Positions 16,966 to 25,629 of a stretch of 64,000 nt of DNA are shown here, piece after piece. Each line of letters starts with the position of its first letter. The stretch's first letter is position 1. The position numbers and the translations under genes were made by a program. The stretch lies in NCBI RefSeq assembly GCF_001971705.1, contig NZ_CP019327.1, forward strand, positions 992,001-1,056,000. Reading direction: 5' to 3'. Source of the DNA: Natronorubrum daqingense (lineage in GTDB: Archaea; Halobacteriota; Halobacteria; Halobacteriales; Natrialbaceae). The notes beneath the pieces were generated by a model, which worked only from the letters and a program-made list of their open reading frames with translations, made no database searches and had not been told where the DNA came from.

Positions 16966-18462
16966 ATGACCCTGCACGTGACGAACACGTTGACGGGCGA
17001 GAGAGAGCCCTTCGAGCCACAGGACCCCGAGAACGTCTTGCTCTACTACTGTGGCCTGACGGTCTCCGATCCGCCCCACCTGGGCCACGCGCGCTCGTGG
17101 GTCCACGTCGACGTCATGCACCGCTGGCTCGAGTACCTGGGCTACGACGTGCGTCACGTCGAGAACTTCACCGACGTCAACGAGAAGATCGTCGCCCGGG
17201 TGGGCGAGGACGACCTCGGCTCGGACGAAAACGACGTCGCGGAGACGTACATCGAACGGACGCTCGCGGACATGCGCGCGCTCAATCTCCGCCGCGCGGA
17301 AGTCTATCCGCGCGTCTCAGAACACGTCCCCGAGATCGTCGACCTCGTCGAAACCCTGATCGAAAAGGACTACGCGTACGAGTCGAACGGCTCGGTCTAC
17401 TTCGACGTGACGAGTTTCGAGGAGTACGGCAAGCTCTCGAATCAGGAACTCGAGGAGATCGAATCCCAGGGGGAAGCCGACGAGCGCTCCGAGAAGCGCC
17501 ACCCTGCAGATTTCGCACTTTGGAAAGCCGGCGGCGTCGACGAGTCGTCCGTTCACGAACACCGCCACGACGATGTAGCGTTCGAGTGCGAGGACGAACC
17601 GAGCGGCCAGACCTGGGAGTCGCCGTGGGGCGAGGGCCGTCCCGGCTGGCACATCGAGTGCTCGGCGATGAGCATGACGCACCTCGAGGAAACGCTCGAC
17701 GTTCACGTCGGCGGGAGGGATCTGGTCTTTCCCCACCACGAAAACGAAATCGCCCAATCCGAAGCCGCGACCGGCCAACAGTTCGCGAACTACTGGCTCC
17801 ACTGCGAGTTGTTCCAGATGGACGACGAGAAGATGTCCTCGAGTCTGGGCAACTTCGTCACGGTCGACGACGCCGTCGAGCAGTGGGGGACGAACGCGAT
17901 TCGGACCTTCCTCACCGCGGGATCCTACAACAGCAAACAGCTCTACTCCGACGAGACCATCGCAGAGGCACAGGAGCGATGGGATCGACTCGAGCGCGCC
18001 TACGAGTCGGCCGTCGAGGCGCTCGACTCGCCGGCCGCACGGACGAAAGCGTCGGACGAATCGCTTCGAGACACCGTCCGGAGCGCGCGTTCGAACTTCG
18101 TCGCCGCGATGAACGACGACTTCAACACGCGTGAGGCGCAGGCCGCGTTGCTCGAGCTCGCATCGGCGCTGAACGCACACCTCGAGAGCCACAACGAGTA
18201 CGACTACCGCGGGCTCAGGGAGGCCGTCGAGACGCTCGAAGAACTCGGGGATGTCCTCGGTCTCTCCTTCGTCGGCGAGACGACGGGAACGGCCGACCTC
18301 GCGGGCGACGTCGTCGATCTGGTCCTCGATGTCCGCGAGCAAGAACGAACGGCGGGGAACTACGAGCGAGCGGACGAGTTGCGCGACGAACTCGAGGGAC
18401 TCGGCATCGAAATACAGGATACCGACGACGGCGCGAGCTACCGGTTACCGAGCGACGAGTAG
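16966..18462 (+). CDS. cysS: Cysteinyl-tRNA synthetase
   Basis: A class I aminoacyl-tRNA synthetase that charges tRNA-Cys. The 498 residues include the HIGH equivalent HLGHARSW near residue 38 and the KMSKS equivalent KMSSSLGNF near residue 289. Zinc ligands are visible: YYCGLTVSD near residues 20-30, WHIECSAMS near 228 and HHENEIAQSEA near 253. The C-terminal DALR-type helical domain follows (NDDFNTREAQAALLEL near 386). The ATG at 16966 is taken instead of an in-frame GTG at 16957, because it gives the typical start MTLHVTNTL. It follows the HTH/ACT gene closely. Confidence 0.96.
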   Translation: MTLHVTNTLTGEREPFEPQDPENVLLYYCGLTVSDPPHLGHARSWVHVDVMHRWLEYLGYDVRHVENFTDVNEKIVARVGEDDLGSDENDVAETYIERTLADMRALNLRRAEVYPRVSEHVPEIVDLVETLIEKDYAYESNGSVYFDVTSFEEYGKLSNQELEEIESQGEADERSEKRHPADFALWKAGGVDESSVHEHRHDDVAFECEDEPSGQTWESPWGEGRPGWHIECSAMSMTHLEETLDVHVGGRDLVFPHHENEIAQSEAATGQQFANYWLHCELFQMDDEKMSSSLGNFVTVDDAVEQWGTNAIRTFLTAGSYNSKQLYSDETIAEAQERWDRLERAYESAVEALDSPAARTKASDESLRDTVRSARSNFVAAMNDDFNTREAQAALLELASALNAHLESHNEYDYRGLREAVETLEELGDVLGLSFVGETTGTADLAGDVVDLVLDVREQERTAGNYERADELRDELEGLGIEIQDTDDGASYRLPSDE

Positions 18463-18523
18463 TCCGCTGGTTTTTCGCTACCACTTCTGCGAGGGCTCGT
18501 TTCAGCGAGTGACAACGGGCACG

Positions 18524-18533
18524 AGCTATATAC
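18524..18533 (+). promoter_or_regulatory. TATA box of the lipoprotein gene at 18559
   Basis: CTATATAC lies about 27-34 bases before the ATG at 18559, fitting a leaderless promoter. Confidence 0.6.
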
Positions 18534-18558
18534 GCACGAGTGGGGACGACCCGAGTAG

Positions 18559-19281
18559 ATGAATCGACGGGTGTTTCTCGGGGCGAGCGTCTCCGGCATA
18601 GTCGGCGTCACTGCAGGCTGTCTGAGCGGTATTATCGACGACGAAACGACGTTCGAGGCGTCGCCGGTTCGCGTCTCTCCGGCCGCCGTCGACGAGACCG
18701 ACTACGAGCATATCCGAACCGAAGAACGGGTCGAACAGCGGGAGTACGAGGGCGAATCGTACGAGGAAACGAGTTACGTGAGCGAGTACGCCCGGGAGGT
18801 CGAACACTCACTCGAGGACCTCGAGTCGTCGTCCGTTCCGGCCGTCGTCTCCGTCGTGTCCACGCCGACAGTCGTGGTCGCGGGCGAGGAACTCGAGACG
18901 CTCGCAGACCGCGATCCCGAGGTCATCGCCGAATCGGTTCAGGACGGGTACGAAGAGTTCGACCTCGAGAACAACGTCGGCGGCCGTGCCGTCGAGGTCG
19001 ACGATCTAGAGATCCGGGTCTCCTTCGATACGTACGCCGCGACGGCGACGGTGGCTGACGACGCTGACGCGGAGATCGACTGCGTGGTCGACGTCGTTCG
19101 ATTCGATGCCGGCGAGGATTCGCTCGTCACGATCGGCATCTATCCTGACGACGAGGCTCTCGAGTTGAGCGACGAACAGGGCGAGGTCGATACACTCCTC
19201 GCCGGTCTCGAACACGGCGAGGATGTAGACGTAGATATCGACGAGGAAACGGAGATCGATCACACGGACGATGACGAATAG
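18559..19281 (+). CDS. Secreted haloarchaeal lipoprotein (DUF6517-like)
   Basis: A 240-residue exported lipoprotein. The N-terminus MNRRVFLGASVSGIVGVTAG ends in a lipobox with Cys at residue 21; the twin arginine suggests Tat export. The mature part is acidic. It has a SYVSEYARE segment, a hydrophobic strand pair VPAVVSVVSTPTVVVAGEE near 92-110 and a C-terminal domain in which DCVVDVVRFDAGEDSLVTIG is prominent. This pattern resembles the haloarchaeal DUF6517 family of unknown function. It is convergent with the presenilin-type protease gene that follows. Confidence 0.75.
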   Translation: MNRRVFLGASVSGIVGVTAGCLSGIIDDETTFEASPVRVSPAAVDETDYEHIRTEERVEQREYEGESYEETSYVSEYAREVEHSLEDLESSSVPAVVSVVSTPTVVVAGEELETLADRDPEVIAESVQDGYEEFDLENNVGGRAVEVDDLEIRVSFDTYAATATVADDADAEIDCVVDVVRFDAGEDSLVTIGIYPDDEALELSDEQGEVDTLLAGLEHGEDVDVDIDEETEIDHTDDDE

Positions 19282-19294
19282 AATCGGTGGCCAC

Positions 19295-20488
19295 TCAGAA
19301 TCCGAGCGCGGTCGAAATCGACAGGCCGCTCGCGATCGCCCCGAGCAGGTAGCCCCCGATTGCGCCCCCGTTGAGCAACGGTAAGCCAGCGTGGGGTCGG
19401 CCCTTGAGCACCATGTACATGAGCACCAGGAGGCCGGCGATCGTTCCGACGAGCGCGCCGAGTGCAGGCACGTTCAGTGCGAGTCCGGGTACGTCGATCG
19501 TCCCGGCCTCGAGGAAGTACGCGGCGCTCGCGACGAGAATCGTCGGAATCACGGCGTCACCGAGGCCGATGAACAGCGCGTCGCGCTCGCGTTCTTCGGC
19601 GGAGAGTTCCTCTGTGTTAGCTTCGCCCTCGGAGCCACTTCCGGCCTCGAGTTCGGCGTCTGAATCAATCTCGAGATCCGCGTCTGTCTCGGCCTCGAGT
19701 TCGGCGTCTGAATCAATCTCGAGATCCGCGTCTGTCTCGGCCTCGAGATCGGCGTCCGCTTTGGTCTCGGTGGCGGGGTTTGGTTCGGTCTCGGCCGCAG
19801 TACTCGAGTCCACCTCGTCGGTCGATTGGTGGCTGTCCGATGGATTCTCGTCTTCGACGTCGGTGACCCCCTCGGTGCTTCCCGCCTCGAGGTACGAGTA
19901 GGAAAGCGTCGTGGGGACGACGAGGACGACGGGGATTTTGAGGTCCATCACGCCCTCTGCGAGGTCGAGCATATGCTCGGTTCGGTAGACGCTGATTGCG
20001 TCGTAGATTGCGAGGATCGAGAGCAACAGGATGGCGGGTAGGAGACCGAAGCTGATCCCGAAGAGGGCGGCCGCGCCAGCACCTAATACGATACCCGTGG
20101 CGTCTATGACGTACCACTCGGGATATATTAACAGGGCTGCCCCGACGCCAAGCGCGCCGAGTACGGCGAGGACGTTGGTCGAGGCGACGGTAACCACCGG
20201 CGGGACGAGTTCGGCGAAGACGAACCACCCGAGCATCACGCTGACGCCGACGATCAGGGCCCTGATGAGCCAGTCGGCGTTGTACTTGAACGTGAGGAGC
20301 ATGAACGCCGTCGCGACGAGGATAATTCCGAAGTAGAACGCGCTGTTGGCCGGATCGTCGGGATCGTCGACGGCCTGGTGGCCCGCCTCCTGGAACGGTT
20401 CGACCAGCGCGAGCGTCCCGAGCTGGATCGCGAGGAAGAGCGCCACCGTGAATCCGACGGCGGCGGAGACTCGAGTCCGATGGTTCAT
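19295..20488 (-). CDS. Presenilin-family intramembrane aspartyl protease (PSH)
   Basis: A 397-residue multi-pass membrane protease. The first catalytic aspartate lies in AIYDAISVYRTEHM near residue 168, the second in GLGDAVIP near residue 305, and the PAL-type motif appears as AGLPLLNGGAIGG near the C-terminus. All three are signatures of presenilin/signal-peptide-peptidase enzymes, which cleave within transmembrane helices. Between the two catalytic helices sits a hydrophilic loop of about 100 acidic residues that includes two perfect 16-residue repeats. The start is at 20488. Its substrates are unknown and it stands alone. Confidence 0.88.
   Translation of the reverse strand: MNHRTRVSAAVGFTVALFLAIQLGTLALVEPFQEAGHQAVDDPDDPANSAFYFGIILVATAFMLLTFKYNADWLIRALIVGVSVMLGWFVFAELVPPVVTVASTNVLAVLGALGVGAALLIYPEWYVIDATGIVLGAGAAALFGISFGLLPAILLLSILAIYDAISVYRTEHMLDLAEGVMDLKIPVVLVVPTTLSYSYLEAGSTEGVTDVEDENPSDSHQSTDEVDSSTAAETEPNPATETKADADLEAETDADLEIDSDAELEAETDADLEIDSDAELEAGSGSEGEANTEELSAEERERDALFIGLGDAVIPTILVASAAYFLEAGTIDVPGLALNVPALGALVGTIAGLLVLMYMVLKGRPHAGLPLLNGGAIGGYLLGAIASGLSISTALGF
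19643..19738. repeat. Perfect 48-bp tandem duplication inside the presenilin-type gene
   Basis: Two identical 48-base copies, 19643-19690 and 19691-19738, and a partial third copy starting at 19739. The unit encodes 16 residues (EAETDADLEIDSDAEL), so the frame is kept and only the length of the acidic loop changes. Identity at every base indicates recent duplication. Confidence 0.9.
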
Positions 20489-20563
20489 AGCCCGGCGTTC
20501 GTATCCTGCTGGTATGGGTGTTTTCGTCTCCGCTCGAGGAGGCGTACGCCGAACTCAACCCAC

Positions 20564-20827
20564 TTAGCGTGTGTAGAGCTTCGAGCCGACGAGCGACGGC
20601 AGGTGGACGCCGTCCTCCGGTGTCACCGCAACGTAGGGTTGCTCGACGGGTCCGAACACGTCGACGACGCGACCGACGGTCTCGAGGTCGTCGTCGATGA
20701 CCATCGTCCCGATTTCGTCGCGAAACGCGTTGCCGCCTGCGTCCGCTGCATTCTCGTCACTCCGTTCGGTCGCGCGGAGGACGGCGAGTCCCTGTGCCGT
20801 TCTGACGACGGAGCCAACCCGTCGCAT
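20564..20827 (-). CDS. gar1: H/ACA RNA-protein complex protein Gar1
   Basis: An 87-residue beta-barrel protein of the H/ACA guide RNP, which directs pseudouridine formation in rRNA. The start MRRVGSVVRTAQGLAVLR, the central strand IGTMVIDDDLETVGRVVDVFGPVEQPYV split by a short loop, and the end VGSKLYTR match archaeal Gar1. The ATG at 20827 begins one base after the stop codon of the SRP19 gene (20829-20831), so the two genes are cotranscribed. This SRP19-Gar1 pairing is common in archaea. Confidence 0.92.
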   Translation of the reverse strand: MRRVGSVVRTAQGLAVLRATERSDENAADAGGNAFRDEIGTMVIDDDLETVGRVVDVFGPVEQPYVAVTPEDGVHLPSLVGSKLYTR

Positions 20828-20828
20828 C

Positions 20829-21110
20829 TTACTCACGCATCGCGACGACGTACGCCGCGACGGCCTGAACGAGGTCGTTCTTCGACGAATCGTCGGCACC
20901 GCGAACGACGACCCGACCCCGGTCGGCCCAGTGCTCTCGAGAGTAGGCTTTGTCCCGTTCGATCGAGGCGTCGTAGCCGATCTGTTGGACTGCCTTGGCG
21001 ATTTCGTCGACCGTCGGTTCCTCGACGGCGAGCTCCTGTGAAACGCGCCGCCCGTCGGCCCGCGAAAGGGCCGCATCGAGATAGGCGGGCCAGATGACGT
21101 TCTCGACCAT
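20829..21110 (-). CDS. srp19: Signal recognition particle 19 kDa protein
   Basis: A 93-residue protein that binds SRP RNA helices 6 and 8 and promotes SRP54 binding. The family landmarks are [19 protein letters not shown] at residues 5-23 (the I-W-P-x-Y-x-D signature and the G-R-R-V turn), [12 protein letters not shown], and [13 protein letters not shown] near residues 59-71. The ATG at 21110 is chosen over an in-frame start at 21149 because the homology starts at MVENVIWP. It is the first gene of the pair with gar1. Confidence 0.95.
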   Translation of the reverse strand: MVENVIWPAYLDAALSRADGRRVSQELAVEEPTVDEIAKAVQQIGYDASIERDKAYSREHWADRGRVVVRGADDSSKNDLVQAVAAYVVAMRE

Positions 21111-21169
21111 ACACTCATCTCGGCAGTCCGACCGGTAAACCCTTTTCAAAATCAGTGGGGAGAGATTCC

Positions 21170-22273
21170 CTATCGGAACCGAACGAGGAACCCGACGGCG
21201 AGCAAGGCTGCGGCAACCGCGGCGGGAACGCCGAAGCCGGGGATCGGTTCGCTTTCGTCGCCGTCGTCAGCGTCGTCAGCGTCGTCGGCACCCTCAGCGT
21301 CCGATTCGTGCGCCTCGGCTTCGTCTGCGAGATCCTCGACAGTTTCGACGATCATCGGCCCTGGCTGGTTCATCAGGTTGTCGTTGACCGGAACGAAGTT
21401 CTCTTCTTCAGCCGCCGTCGTCGCCTCGACGGCATCCGGTATCGGTGGCTCGTCCTGATAGTCGGGATAGATGATGACGTCAGGATCCGCTTCGACCACC
21501 ATCTCCGGGTCGATCTCGCCCCACTCCTCGACGCCAGCATCCTCGGCGATGTTCTCGAATCCGGCCGCCTCGAGCACGTCGTGGTTGAACGAGCCGGGAC
21601 CGGCCGTGTAGCCTTCTTCGTCCATCGCGAAGTACGCCGTCGGCGACTCGTCGATGTCCGGTTCGGCGTCCTCGAGTCGGTCGTCCATCTCCTCGACCGT
21701 GTCGGTTGCACCCTCACACTCGCCGACGAGTTGCCCGGTGAGTGCGACGTTCTCGGTGACGTCGTCGATACTGTTGGCGTCCTCGACGACGAAAACGGTC
21801 AGGTCGGCCTCGTCACGGAGTTGGTCGATCAATCCCTCCTGGCTGAGTGCCGTTTCGTCGGCGACGACCACGTCAGGATCGAGATCGATGACCTGTTCGG
21901 CGTCGGTCGTCACGCCGTCGTCTTCGGTGATGTCGGTCGCGTGATCTTCGACGTCGAGGTAGTCGGTGAATTCGCCGATCGGCATGCCGACGACCTGCTC
22001 TTGGGCACCGATTTCGTAGGTCGTTTGTGCGTCACTCGGCTGTAAGGCGACGACTTCCTCCGGTTCTTCGTCGATCGTGACGGTCTCACCGGTCGCGTCG
22101 GTCATCTCGAGGGGATACTCACAGACGGTATCGTCCTGAATCGACGGTGTGACGTCACCCGCCGAGGTGCTCGTTTCGGGTGTGGCGTGTGTAGTAGCGC
22201 CGGCCGCGGCGGCCGGGGCGAACGCTGCGGTGGCAACGAACACTGCCACGACGAGTGCTGCGATAGGTCGCAT
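21170..22273 (-). CDS. btuF: Cobalamin-type ABC substrate-binding protein, PGF-CTERM anchored
   Basis: A 367-residue cell-surface binding protein. It has a Sec-type signal peptide ([22 protein letters not shown]), then an Asp/Glu-rich N-terminus and a BtuF/FecB fold starting with [41 protein letters not shown] marks the middle helix. The end is an acidic spacer followed by [20 protein letters not shown] and basic residues, which is the haloarchaeal PGF-CTERM sorting signal processed by archaeosortase. It is divergent from btuC with 60 bases between starts. The ligand is probably cobalamin; haem or siderophore is also possible. Confidence 0.88.
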   Translation of the reverse strand: MRPIAALVVAVFVATAAFAPAAAAGATTHATPETSTSAGDVTPSIQDDTVCEYPLEMTDATGETVTIDEEPEEVVALQPSDAQTTYEIGAQEQVVGMPIGEFTDYLDVEDHATDITEDDGVTTDAEQVIDLDPDVVVADETALSQEGLIDQLRDEADLTVFVVEDANSIDDVTENVALTGQLVGECEGATDTVEEMDDRLEDAEPDIDESPTAYFAMDEEGYTAGPGSFNHDVLEAAGFENIAEDAGVEEWGEIDPEMVVEADPDVIIYPDYQDEPPIPDAVEATTAAEEENFVPVNDNLMNQPGPMIVETVEDLADEAEAHESDAEGADDADDADDGDESEPIPGFGVPAAVAAALLAVGFLVRFR

Positions 22274-22298
22274 ACCTCCGACTCTGGAGCCACTTCAA

Positions 22299-22327
22299 CA
22301 AATATTTGGCTAATCCAACCGTGGTTG
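22299..22327. promoter_or_regulatory. Divergent btuF/btuC control region with two palindromes
   Basis: The 60-base divergent region holds a perfect 10-base palindrome, CAAATATTTG (22299-22308), and an imperfect one with arms CAACC and GGTTG separated by GT (22316-22327), which ends 6 bases before btuC. The first probably holds TATA elements for one or both directions. The second is a candidate repressor site. Confidence 0.4.
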
Positions 22328-22333
22328 TGACGT

Positions 22334-23464
22334 ATGTACCGACCGGGCCGGCTCCTCGTGTGGTCGATGGGGTTGTTCGCCCTCCTCGTGGCCACGATCG
22401 TCGCCAGCGCGGCGCTCGGCTCGGTCCGGATCGACCCGCTCACGGTTTCGATGGCCGTCCTCAACGCGCTCGCCGTTCCCGTCGGGGCCAGCCTCGAGTC
22501 GTCCGGGCTTCCGGTCACCGGGTGGTCGATTCCGTTCCCGTCGTTCGAGTACCGTCCGCTGTTCGGCTTCGACGTGCCCGACAGCCATCAGATCATCGTC
22601 ACCGACGTCCGCCTGCCGCGGATCGCCCTCGCAGCCACCGTCGGATTCTCGCTCGCCGCGGCCGGGACGGTGATGCAAGGATTCTTCCGCAATCCGCTCG
22701 CCGACCCCTCGATAATCGGCGTCTCGTCGGGTGCTGCCGCCGGTGCCGTCGCAGCCATCGCCTTCCCAGCACTGATTCCGTTCGGTGGCCTCCACCTCGC
22801 GGCGTTCGTCGGCGCGCTGGGAACGGCCTTTTTCGTCTACGCGATCGCGACCGAAGGCGGGCGAACGCCGGTTGCAACGTTGCTCCTCGCGGGCGTCGCG
22901 ATTCAGGCCTTCCTCGGCGCGATGATCTCCTACATGCTCGTCCACAGCGGTGACGACCTTCGACAGGCCGTCGTCTGGATGATGGGCCATCTGAGCAACA
23001 GTACGTGGAGCGACGTCGCCTTCGCCCTCCCGGTGACGCTCGTCGGCGTGGCCATCTTGCTCACCTACACTCGAGAGATGAACGTCTTGCTCCTCGGGGA
23101 GGAAGACGCCCACCACCTCGGCGTCGACGTCGAACGGACCAAACTCCTCTTGCTCGCACTGGCGAGCATCGTCACCGCTGCGGGCGTGGCCGTCGCTGGC
23201 GTCATCGGATTCGTCGGCCTCGTCGTCCCCCACATCATGCGACTCCTCGTCGGCCCGGATCACCGAATCCTCCTGCCGACCAGTGCGCTCGCGGGGGCGT
23301 CGTTTCTGGTCGTAACGGATACGATCGCCCGCCTCGGGACGCTCTCGTTCCCACTGGGTATCCAGATCGAGACGCCGGTGGTTCCCGTGGGGATCATCAC
23401 GGCCGCACTCGGTGCGCCCTTCTTCCTGTTCTTGCTCACGCGACGGGAGGTGCACTCGGTATGA
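22334..23464 (+). CDS. btuC: ABC transporter permease, BtuC/FecCD family
   Basis: A 376-residue permease with about ten membrane helices. Family landmarks are VRLPRIALAATVGFSLAAAG near residues 94-113, NPLADPSIIGVSSGAA near 121-136, WMMGHLSNSTW near 216-226, and GVIGFVGLVVPHIMRLLVG near 287-305, the loop that contacts the ATPase. It imports cobalamin or a related cofactor with BtuF and BtuD. Its stop overlaps the btuD start by 4 bases (ATGA), so translation is coupled. Confidence 0.93.
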   Translation: MYRPGRLLVWSMGLFALLVATIVASAALGSVRIDPLTVSMAVLNALAVPVGASLESSGLPVTGWSIPFPSFEYRPLFGFDVPDSHQIIVTDVRLPRIALAATVGFSLAAAGTVMQGFFRNPLADPSIIGVSSGAAAGAVAAIAFPALIPFGGLHLAAFVGALGTAFFVYAIATEGGRTPVATLLLAGVAIQAFLGAMISYMLVHSGDDLRQAVVWMMGHLSNSTWSDVAFALPVTLVGVAILLTYTREMNVLLLGEEDAHHLGVDVERTKLLLLALASIVTAAGVAVAGVIGFVGLVVPHIMRLLVGPDHRILLPTSALAGASFLVVTDTIARLGTLSFPLGIQIETPVVPVGIITAALGAPFFLFLLTRREVHSV

Positions 23465-25107
23465 ATCCGTTTACTTCCGGCGCGAACTCGGATAGTACCG
23501 ACACCCACGGGGAACCCCTCGAGACCGAGGAACGCGACTCGCTTCCATTCGCGAGTACCGGACGGACACCAGCATCCGCGTCGATCGAAATCGAGAACTG
23601 TTCGCTCTCGTTCGGTGACCTCTCCGTTCTCGAGGACATCTCGCTTACCGTCGACGCTGGTGAGTTCGTCGGCTTCATCGGCCCCAACGGAGCCGGGAAG
23701 ACGACGCTCCTTCGATCGATCAGTAGCGCACTCGAGCCGGATTCGGGGACGATTACGGTCGACGGGACCGACGTCCACGACGCCTCCTCGAGGGCCTCGA
23801 GTCGGTTGCTCTCGGTCGTCCCCCAGGATACGTCGCTCTCGTTTTCCTTCCCCGTCCGCGCCGTCGTGGCCATGGGCCGTCACCCCCATCGTTCTCGCTT
23901 TAGCGCGCCCACGGACGAGGACCGGCTTGCGGTCGAACGAGCGCTCGAGCGAACGCGAACGACCGAGTTGGCTGATCGACCGATCGACGAGATTAGCGGC
24001 GGCCAGCGCCAACGTGTCGTCCTCGCGCGAGCGATCGCACAGGAGACGCCCGTTATGTTGCTCGACGAACCGACCGCGAGCCTCGACGTGAACCATCAGG
24101 TCGAGACGCTCGAGTTGGTTCGCGACCTCGTCGACGACGGCCAGACCGTCTGTGCGGCGATTCACGACCTCGATCTGGCCGCCCGCTACTGTGATCGTCT
24201 CGTCTTGCTCGCCGATGGCTCGGTCTACCGGAGTGGGCCGCCGGAAGACGTACTAACGGGTGAGACGCTCTCCGCGGTCTTCGAGGCGAGCGCAACGGTG
24301 ACGCAGAATCCCGTTACGGGGACCGAACAGGTGACGGCACTACCGACTACCGACGGAACTGCGGACCGACTCGAAGCGACAAATTCGAGCGGAATGGACA
24401 ACGATGAGAGAGCCAACGACAACGGCAGAGTCGACAACGACGGCAGAGTCGACAACGACGGTGGTGCCACGAACGTCACCGTCCACGTCCTCGGGACTGG
24501 ACAGGTCAGTGCGGGCGTCGTCTCGCGACTCGAGACAGCGAATCGCGACTTCTCGGTAACCGTCGGTCCCGTGACCCGCGGGAGCACAGTCGCCGATATC
24601 GCGCGCCGACACGACCTCGCGTGTCTCGAGATCGGCCCCTACGAGTCGCCATCGCCGGCCGTACACCCGACGTTCGAGGTGCGAGTCGGAACTGCCGACG
24701 TCACGGTCGTCACCGAACGCGTCGTCGAATCGGTTGGGCCCGGGTCGCGCGCACTCCTCGAGACGGTCGATGCAGTCGCCGACTCGGTCGTGATCGTGAC
24801 GGACTCGAGCGGAGACGACGGACGGGACAACAACCCTCGGGAAGCCGACAGTCGAGTCAGTGCCACCCGTGAAGACGACGTATCTGGTAGCGACTATCCA
24901 GCGTCGCAAACGGCCCCCGAAACGTTCTCGAGTCACCAGCGAGTGATTGCTGGAACCCGAGAGACCGTTCTCGAGTCCATCGACGCCGCACTCGAGGAAC
25001 ACACGAACGCGGTCGACTCGCGTCGGACCGCCGGGTCCGCGAGTAGCGGATCGACTTCCGAAGACGATTCGAGTCCGGGCGCCTCGGCGGAGTCCTCGAG
25101 CGATTAG
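23461..25107 (+). CDS. btuD: ABC transporter ATPase BtuD with long C-terminal extension
   Basis: A 548-residue ATPase. An extra 40-residue N-terminus precedes the ABC domain (about residues 41-280). That domain has Walker A GPNGAGKTT near 74-82, signature SGGQRQRV near 179-186, Walker B VMLLDEPTASLD near 199-210 and the switch histidine in AIHDLDLA. A 150-residue C-terminal part starts with VTVHVLGTGQVSAGVVSRL, a Rossmann-like strand and glycine loop, and runs through FEVRVGTADVTVVTERVV. Before it lies a low-complexity Asn/Asp linker containing an 18-base duplication. The last 60 residues are Ser-rich. Extensions of this type are known on archaeal ATPases of this family. Confidence 0.9.
   Translation: MNPFTSGANSDSTDTHGEPLETEERDSLPFASTGRTPASASIEIENCSLSFGDLSVLEDISLTVDAGEFVGFIGPNGAGKTTLLRSISSALEPDSGTITVDGTDVHDASSRASSRLLSVVPQDTSLSFSFPVRAVVAMGRHPHRSRFSAPTDEDRLAVERALERTRTTELADRPIDEISGGQRQRVVLARAIAQETPVMLLDEPTASLDVNHQVETLELVRDLVDDGQTVCAAIHDLDLAARYCDRLVLLADGSVYRSGPPEDVLTGETLSAVFEASATVTQNPVTGTEQVTALPTTDGTADRLEATNSSGMDNDERANDNGRVDNDGRVDNDGGATNVTVHVLGTGQVSAGVVSRLETANRDFSVTVGPVTRGSTVADIARRHDLACLEIGPYESPSPAVHPTFEVRVGTADVTVVTERVVESVGPGSRALLETVDAVADSVVIVTDSSGDDGRDNNPREADSRVSATREDDVSGSDYPASQTAPETFSSHQRVIAGTRETVLESIDAALEEHTNAVDSRRTAGSASSGSTSEDDSSPGASAESSSD
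24424..24459. repeat. 18-bp tandem duplication in btuD linker
   Basis: Two identical 18-base units, 24424-24441 and 24442-24459, encode a repeated six-residue stretch (GRVDND type) in the linker between the ATPase and the C-terminal domain. The frame is preserved. Confidence 0.8.
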
Positions 25108-25174
25108 AGAGTTGCAGAGCGCGGTATCAATCTGGGTTCTCGGTTTGCACCCCTCGAGACGCTCGAGAGGGGCT

Positions 25175-25321
25175 TTACCAGCCGATCAGTCGAAGGATGA
25201 TCCCGAGAATGATTCCCGAGATGCCGACGAGAAGTCCAACTCCGGGGATGACGGGGATCGGAATGAGACCGATTGCGAGCACGATCGCGAGGATGATGAC
25301 GATCGTCGAGAGTCTAACCAT
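25175..25321 (-). CDS. Tiny membrane protein, two-helix hairpin
   Basis: A 48-residue hydrophobic protein: MVRLSTIVIILAIVLAIGLI, then PIPVIPGVG, then a second helix LLVGISGIILGIILRLIGW. The Pro-Gly-rich turn between helices is typical of small archaeal membrane proteins. The start at 25321 is preferred over an upstream start at 25366 because the earlier residues are hydrophilic and poorly placed. Function unknown; it is divergent from the next small membrane gene. Confidence 0.6.
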   Translation of the reverse strand: MVRLSTIVIILAIVLAIGLIPIPVIPGVGLLVGISGIILGIILRLIGW

Positions 25322-25420
25322 ACTAAATTCTGTCACGACATCGACCGGTAACGATAGTGCTTGCATGTGCGAGACGCGAAGTGTATTTACGACTGTCTGT
25401 CACGCTTTCCGAGAGAGAAC

Positions 25421-25564
25421 ATGCTCGAGACATTTGCAATCGTCTTGCTCTTCGTGAGCGTCGGCGTTCTATTGTTCCTGCCGACTATCGCAATTAGCTG
25501 GTGGCAATCGCGCGAGCGAGATGAACGAGACGACCGTGATTCGAGCGAGCGTACACGTGAGTAA
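25421..25564 (+). CDS. Tiny single-helix membrane protein
   Basis: A 47-residue protein with one membrane helix (FAIVLLFVSVGVLLFLPTIA near residues 4-23) followed by SWWQSR and a charged Arg/Asp/Glu tail. The start is placed at the Met before the helix, after an in-frame ATG at 25361 with unlikely leader residues. Unknown function. It precedes gatE by 65 bases, but gatE seems to have its own promoter. Confidence 0.5.
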   Translation: MLETFAIVLLFVSVGVLLFLPTIAISWWQSRERDERDDRDSSERTRE

Positions 25565-25629
25565 GGCGGCCGACGACGACTGAACGCAACTGGACGGTTT
25601 TTTACCCTTCCGCCACCGAGTGGCCGCTA

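Noticed and set aside
22310-23455. Minus-strand frame of 381 residues opposite btuC
   Set aside because: Composition is Arg/Glu/His-rich low complexity, and btuC on the other strand is certain.
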